From an uncultured Flavobacteriia bacterium (GTDB lineage: Bacteria > Bacteroidota > Bacteroidia > Flavobacteriales_D > Crocinitomicaceae): DNA of 64,000 nucleotides. Of the stretch, positions 60,432 to 64,000 are shown piece after piece (positions within the stretch are counted from its first letter, which is position 1; each line of letters opens with the position of its first letter). Under the pieces are notes generated by a model that searched no databases, had not been told where the DNA came from, and saw only the letters and a program-made list of their open reading frames with translations. The translations under genes were made by a program, and so were the position numbers. The stretch is taken from contig CALJTX010000049.1 in assembly GCA_937975705.1 (NCBI GenBank), positions 5,531 to 69,530 of the forward strand, read 5' to 3'.

Positions 60432-60857
60432 TTAGTTGTAAACGCGCAATAAATTGTTACCGTTGAATTGTGTGGCGTACTGTCGCAAGCCGTAAATGCT
60501 GTTGCTTACCGGAGAGCCGTCGTAAAGTGAAAAGACCGCGTTGTTGCAGGAGTCTATGAGTTGTAAAAAGTTTTGAGCGTCAGGGTAGAGGGGTAAAGGA
60601 CACGTGCCGTTAGGGTCAGCGGGAGAATGTCGGTCAAAAGCCACAAATTCATCTATGTTTTTGCGGTAAACAATAATGCCTTTTGAGCCACCATTGAGGT
60701 AGGTCCAGCCGCCAACACCTTGCAGATCGCTGTAGCTGGGGAGTTGGATGTCTATGGTGATGTCTACCGGAACAAATGGAACCGGATGCTGATTCTGGTT
60801 GTTGCACTTTGCGGACAATAGTAAAAATCCCAAACACAAAATAAGGAGCTGCTTCAC
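60432..60857 (-). CDS. Rieske-like lipoprotein with degenerate cluster ligands
   Basis: A 141-residue lipoprotein (LLLSAKC, lipid Cys near 18) starting at GTG. The body resembles small Bacteroidota Rieske-type proteins: IIVYRKNIDEFVAFDRHSP near 65-82, then Cys-bearing NGTCPLPL and IDSCNNAVFSLYDGSPV, and a closing FNGNNLLRVYN. The CxH...CxxH ligand pattern is incomplete, since only one His and separated Cys remain, so it may not bind a cluster. Its neighbour is a true ferredoxin. The homology is inferred from pattern only. Confidence 0.5.
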   Translation of the reverse strand: MKQLLILCLGFLLLSAKCNNQNQHPVPFVPVDITIDIQLPSYSDLQGVGGWTYLNGGSKGIIVYRKNIDEFVAFDRHSPADPNGTCPLPLYPDAQNFLQLIDSCNNAVFSLYDGSPVSNSIYGLRQYATQFNGNNLLRVYN

Positions 60858-60861
60858 GCGT

Positions 60862-60869
60862 CAAATTTA
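60862..60869 (-). promoter_or_regulatory. -7 box before the Rieske-like gene
   Basis: TAAATTTG on the minus strand matches exactly, with its G 5 bases before the GTG at 60857. This supports use of the GTG and a leaderless mRNA. Confidence 0.4.
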
Positions 60870-60885
60870 ATGATTTTCAATGGCT

Positions 60886-62790
60886 TTATAAGGCTGCTGA
60901 TTTTTCTTCCCATTTTTTGTAGAGCTGATCTACTTGCGCCTTCGCTTGTTCATAGCGATTGAGTACGGCATTGTAGTTGTTCTTGTCTTCGTAGTCTATA
61001 TTTCCCAATTCAATTTCTATTTCACTCAAAGCTTTCTCTTGCTGATCAATTTGCTGCTCGATTTGTTGGATTTCGCGCTGCGCTTTTTGTTGGGCTTTGT
61101 CAATTCTGGGTTTGCTGCTCTCTTCGGTAGGCTTGTCCTTTTTGCTTTCTTTCACCGGAGCCTCTTCTATGGCATTAGGGCTTTTTTGGGTTTTGTAGTT
61201 GAGGTACTCTTGTAAACTAAAGTGATGTATTTTGACGCCTTGATTTTCGATATCCCAAATGCGGTTACTCAGTCCGTCCACAAATTCACGGTCGTGCGAG
61301 ACGATAATAAAAGTGCCTTCGTAATGTACAAGAGCTTCTTTGAGTACTTCTTTACTTTGGAGGTCGAGGTGATTGGTAGGTTCGTCTAAGATCAAGAAGT
61401 TCGATGGACTGAGCAGCAAGCAACACAAGGCCAATCTGGTCCGTTCACCTCCTGAAAGTACCCCGACTTTTTTATCGATATCCTCTCCTGAAAACAAAAA
61501 AGCACCGAGGATACTGCGCAAGTCTTTTCTTAAATCACCTTTTGCGATGAGGTCAACGGTGTCGTAGATGCTCAGTTTGGGATCGAGTTTTTCGGCTTGA
61601 TCTTGGGCAAAATAGGATATTTGAACATTGTGACCAAGCGTTACCTCGCCATCGTGGGTGATATTGCTCATGATGGCTTTGAGTAAAGTGGACTTTCCGA
61701 CGCCATTTGGCCCAAGCAATGCGATTTTTTCTCCCCGACCAATAGTGATCGATACTTCCTTAAATAAGCAACGTGCATCGTAGCTCTTGCCAAGCTGATT
61801 GAGTTCCAAGACCCATTTCCCGGGCTGTACAGCCAACGGAAAGCGCAACTTGAGTTTGGCTACTTGGTCTTTTTCTACGGAAATGCGTTCCGTTTTGTCT
61901 AGTTTTTTGATCAAGGATTGCGCAAATGCCGCCTTGTTTTTCTTGGCTCTAAATTTTTCGATGAGCTCTTCGGCGTGTTTGATGTCTTTGTCTTGTTGTT
62001 TTTTGGCTTGTTCGAGCCTTTCCATTTCTTCGGCGCGCAACTCTTTGTATTTAGAATAGGCATATGGGAAGTCAAAAATTTGTTGACGAGAAATCTCTAA
62101 AGTGCGCGTACTGACATTATCCAGAAATAAGCGGTCGTGCGAAATCAGGATAACGGCACCTTCGAAGCGTTGTAGGTATTGTTCTAGCCAACTGATCGAT
62201 AGGATGTCGAGGTGGTTGGTTGGTTCATCCAAAAGAAGGATGTCGGGTGTGTTGACCAATATGCGGGCTAATTCTGCGCGCATTTTCCAGCCACCAGAGC
62301 ATTGTGCGATCATTTTTTGCTGATCGAGATCGCTAAATCCGAGTCCTTCAAGTGTAGATTTGATTTTTTCTTCCCACTGATATCCTTCCAAAACCTGAAA
62401 ACGGTGATTGAGGTCGCTGAGTTCATCGAGTAAGGCCAAGTAGCTTTCCGCTTCGTAATCAGTGCGGATGGTCAGTTCGTTATTGATGTGGTCAAGCCGC
62501 TCTCTGATCTCATTCAATTGGTCATTTGAGTAAAAGAGAAAATCGTAGACGCTTTTATCCGAATCAATTTGAATATCTTGTGTCAGGAAGCCCAATTTGA
62601 GACTCTTGGCCTGATGCACCTGCCCATCAGAAGGCTTTACGCTACCTGACAAAATGCGCAAGAGGGTCGATTTGCCCGCACCATTCTTACCTACCAAACC
62701 GACCTTATCTCCTTTGTTGATTTGTAGGTTGACATTGGAGAATAGGTATCCTTGTGGTAAAAAGTAGCCGAGCCGTTCAAATTGTATCAT
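60886..62790 (-). CDS. ABC-F family ATPase
   Basis: A 634-residue protein with two ATPase domains and no TM segments. Walker A GKNGAGKSTLL near 36 and GPNGVGKSTLL near 355, signature-like CSGGWKMRAELARIL and LSGGERTRLALCCLL, and two LLDEPTNHLD/LILDEPTNHLD motifs are clear. The inter-domain linker is a charged coiled coil (about 240-300), and the C-terminus carries another coiled coil (about 565-630) as in Uup-like proteins. Such proteins act on ribosomes or replication intermediates. Confidence 0.95.
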   Translation of the reverse strand: MIQFERLGYFLPQGYLFSNVNLQINKGDKVGLVGKNGAGKSTLLRILSGSVKPSDGQVHQAKSLKLGFLTQDIQIDSDKSVYDFLFYSNDQLNEIRERLDHINNELTIRTDYEAESYLALLDELSDLNHRFQVLEGYQWEEKIKSTLEGLGFSDLDQQKMIAQCSGGWKMRAELARILVNTPDILLLDEPTNHLDILSISWLEQYLQRFEGAVILISHDRLFLDNVSTRTLEISRQQIFDFPYAYSKYKELRAEEMERLEQAKKQQDKDIKHAEELIEKFRAKKNKAAFAQSLIKKLDKTERISVEKDQVAKLKLRFPLAVQPGKWVLELNQLGKSYDARCLFKEVSITIGRGEKIALLGPNGVGKSTLLKAIMSNITHDGEVTLGHNVQISYFAQDQAEKLDPKLSIYDTVDLIAKGDLRKDLRSILGAFLFSGEDIDKKVGVLSGGERTRLALCCLLLSPSNFLILDEPTNHLDLQSKEVLKEALVHYEGTFIIVSHDREFVDGLSNRIWDIENQGVKIHHFSLQEYLNYKTQKSPNAIEEAPVKESKKDKPTEESSKPRIDKAQQKAQREIQQIEQQIDQQEKALSEIEIELGNIDYEDKNNYNAVLNRYEQAKAQVDQLYKKWEEKSAAL

Positions 62791-62794
62791 GCCG

Positions 62795-62802
62795 CAAAGT
62801 TA
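62795..62802 (-). promoter_or_regulatory. -7 box before the ABC-F gene
   Basis: TAACTTTG on the minus strand matches exactly, with its G 5 bases before the ATG at 62790. Confidence 0.45.
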
Positions 62803-62914
62803 ATTCTTTCATGACAATATCATTTGAGGCATGATTTTTGTTTGCAAAAGGCAACAATATTCAGATTTTTTAGTTATATTGTCAAACTCTTATTAAATTA
62901 AATACAAATTCAAC

Positions 62915-63109
62915 ATGGGAAGACCTCCAACTAAACCAGCCAGACTACGCAACGGATTTTATATAGAAGTTAAATCACAAGGGTCCTCAGCTATCCTAAT
63001 ACGCAGAGACACCCGCGAGCAAATGCTCGTTGCTGCAGAAGATTACGCCCGCACCAAAAATGTTACTATTAAAGGAGAGATGCGCAATGACAAATGGATC
63101 GCTGAATAG
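62915..63109 (+). CDS. 64-residue basic protein starting MGRPPTKPARLRNGFYIEV
   Basis: A short, basic protein. The N-terminal GRPPTKPARLRNG is reminiscent of an AT-hook-like GRP core followed by basic residues; the rest is a likely small beta-sheet (FYIEVKSQGSSAILIRRDTREQM) with a terminal strand. I do not recognise a named family, though a nucleic-acid-binding role is plausible. It overlaps the next gene by 23 bases and lies upstream of the rRNA operon. Confidence 0.55.
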   Translation: MGRPPTKPARLRNGFYIEVKSQGSSAILIRRDTREQMLVAAEDYARTKNVTIKGEMRNDKWIAE

Positions 63110-63665
63110 TTACCGCTTTTCTTTTTGGCTTCCCCTTTTCGCAGGCTTATTAATGCTGGTCCCTATTTTTATATGGTCAGGATTCATATCCCTTGCTAAA
63201 ATTGACGGATTCGCAATTCTTATCTTATTGTTGCTGGCCATGCGCAAATGGTTTGCCTTGGCCAGAACAAATAACAATAGGGTAGAGCGTGTTCAACTTT
63301 CTACCAACGATTTATTTCTACTTCAGCAAATCATCCCAGCGTTTAAAAATTGGCCAAGTTCAGAGCAGCGCATCTTAACTGATCAATTAGGACTGTTCTT
63401 AGCTGAAGTACAATTTAGTGGCGTCTGGACCCCCAAGGCACAGTTTACTACAGGAGTGGCTGCGGCTTTAGCAACTTGGGACGCCGGCTATATAAATAAA
63501 CAACAATGGGTGCTTTGCGCCTCAGAAGCCGACACCTATTATATAGCAGCTGCACCTTCAGCTCTATTGCAGGTGCCAGTCTTTTCGGCTTCTGAACAAA
63601 CACGAACAGGGCTTTGTGACAGCGAAGCCGTATTAGCGCTAAAAAAGGTTATCGAAAACCTTTAA
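63087..63665 (+). CDS. Membrane protein resembling the N-terminal part of MtfA without protease motif
   Basis: A 192-residue protein with two TM helices (about 12-32 and 37-52). Its cytoplasmic region, LLQQIIPAFKNWPSSEQRILTD followed by LGLFLAEVQFSGVWTPKAQFTTGVAAALATWD, resembles the N-terminal half of MtfA/DUF980 zinc peptidases in pattern. The HExxH motif and later part are absent, so it is not a peptidase as encoded. It ends 71 bases before the rRNA -33 element. The family call is an impression that needs a profile search. Confidence 0.5.
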   Translation: MTNGSLNSYRFSFWLPLFAGLLMLVPIFIWSGFISLAKIDGFAILILLLLAMRKWFALARTNNNRVERVQLSTNDLFLLQQIIPAFKNWPSSEQRILTDQLGLFLAEVQFSGVWTPKAQFTTGVAAALATWDAGYINKQQWVLCASEADTYYIAAAPSALLQVPVFSASEQTRTGLCDSEAVLALKKVIENL

Positions 63666-63735
63666 TAAATACCGCTATAAATCAATCAGTTAGATTTTTG
63701 ATTGAAAAAAAAATAAAATTTCTTTCAAAAAAGCA

Positions 63736-63765
63736 TTGCAGAACGAAAAAGAGTACATATCTTTG
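63736..63765 (+). promoter_or_regulatory. rRNA operon promoter
   Basis: TTG at 63736-63738 and an exact -7 box TATCTTTG at 63758-63765 are separated by 19 bases, matching the Bacteroidota TTTG-N19-21-TAnnTTTG promoter. A-tracts at about 63704-63732 just upstream could act like an UP element. It precedes 16S rRNA by about 180 bases. Confidence 0.75.
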
Positions 63766-63858
63766 CACCCCGCAATTGAGACAACGGTCTGACACAAACG
63801 GGAAGATTAAAAGAGTAAGATGAGTAGGGACGGGAGTTCTTACTGATAACATAAGACA

Positions 63859-63875
63859 AGTTCTTTGAAGTATTG
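63859..63875 (+). promoter_or_regulatory. rRNA leader boxA-like element
   Basis: AGTTCTTTGAAGTATTG in the leader matches the conserved GTTCTTTGA stretch found upstream of 16S genes in Bacteroidota, probably the antitermination/processing element analogous to boxA. Confidence 0.5.
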
Positions 63876-63946
63876 AGAAATAAGGAAACAGCGTTTTTAA
63901 GAATAAAAACAAACATACTCGAGCTCTTAAAATTCGAAGTTATTAT

Positions 63947-64000
<54 letters not shown>

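Noticed and set aside
63030..63665. Longer frame for the MtfA-like gene starting at 63030
   Set aside because: The extra residues overlap the 64-residue gene and are hydrophilic without family character; the ATG at 63087 places the TM helices at the N-terminus.
63682..63705. Inverted repeat TCAATCA/TGATTGA after the MtfA-like gene as a terminator
   Set aside because: It is followed by A rather than T on the plus strand, so it does not fit an intrinsic terminator there. The A-run more likely belongs to the rRNA promoter region.

Overview
This window is a gene-dense piece of a Bacteroidota chromosome, most likely order Flavobacteriales and perhaps close to Fluviicola/Crocinitomicaceae. The placement is inferred from protein character: a short NuoG, a CusA-TolC fusion, a methylmalonyl-CoA mutase pair, MenB and other menaquinone-linked enzymes, DUF5686 and PorP/SprF-like envelope proteins, a peptidase with a type IX secretion sorting domain, and promoters of the Bacteroidota type (-7 box TAnnTTTG). 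No phage, transposon, CRISPR array or tRNA gene is visible. Intergenic gaps are short, and none exceeds about 300 bases without a gene.

Layout. 1-3202: minus-strand genes for a partial membrane protein, an SDR-type epimerase, and an ECF sigma factor with an adjoining membrane/beta-barrel protein that looks like its regulator. 3251-15792: a complete fourteen-gene NADH:quinone oxidoreductase operon, nuoA to nuoN, on the minus strand, many genes overlapping. 15927-18765: an outer membrane protein and an M1 aminopeptidase that is a type IX secretion cargo. 18834-25259: a plus-strand heavy-metal efflux locus (small membrane protein, RND pump fused to an outer membrane channel, adaptor lipoprotein), followed by a two-CxxCH lipoprotein. 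25288-28016: glyA with a PH-domain membrane protein, then an NlpC/P60 peptidase divergent from surE. 27855-31210: surE, a small membrane protein, lpxB and a SpoIID-like protein, all overlapping. 31234-35976: FtsB-like protein, a secreted PKD-like protein, and mutB/mutA. 36067-42576: envelope proteins including a helix-hairpin-helix barrel protein, a second ECF sigma factor with a 55-residue membrane partner, pyrD, HMG-CoA lyase and two small envelope proteins. 42573-48421: minus-strand genes TIGR02757, lolD-like, ribBA, pepD, menB and a Tat-signal DODA-type dioxygenase. 48613-63665: an orphan LuxR-type regulator, a GH20 hexosaminidase, cystathionine beta-synthase, a BtuF-like protein without a signal peptide, DUF5686, MerR, NlpC/P60, a queuosine precursor transporter, MFS, an MsrB-MsrA fusion, ferredoxin, a Rieske-like lipoprotein, ABC-F, and two small unrecognised proteins. 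63736-64000: promoter, leader and first bases of a 16S rRNA gene.

Themes. Aerobic respiration (Complex I, menaquinone synthesis), envelope biogenesis (LpxB, LolD-like, FtsB-like, NlpC/P60, SpoIID-like), and C1/propionyl/leucine metabolism (GlyA, MutAB, HMG-CoA lyase) dominate. The most notable non-gene signal is a repeated placement of TAnnTTTG boxes with the final G only 4-6 bases before start codons, implying many leaderless mRNAs. A second is a 9-bp-arm inverted repeat across the promoter and start codon of pyrD. I did not find a clearly new defence or biosynthetic system. The best candidates for undescribed biology are the sigma/barrel pair, the orphan regulator with two upstream palindromes, the sigma plus 55-residue protein pair, and the MtfA-like protein without a protease motif beside the rRNA operon.
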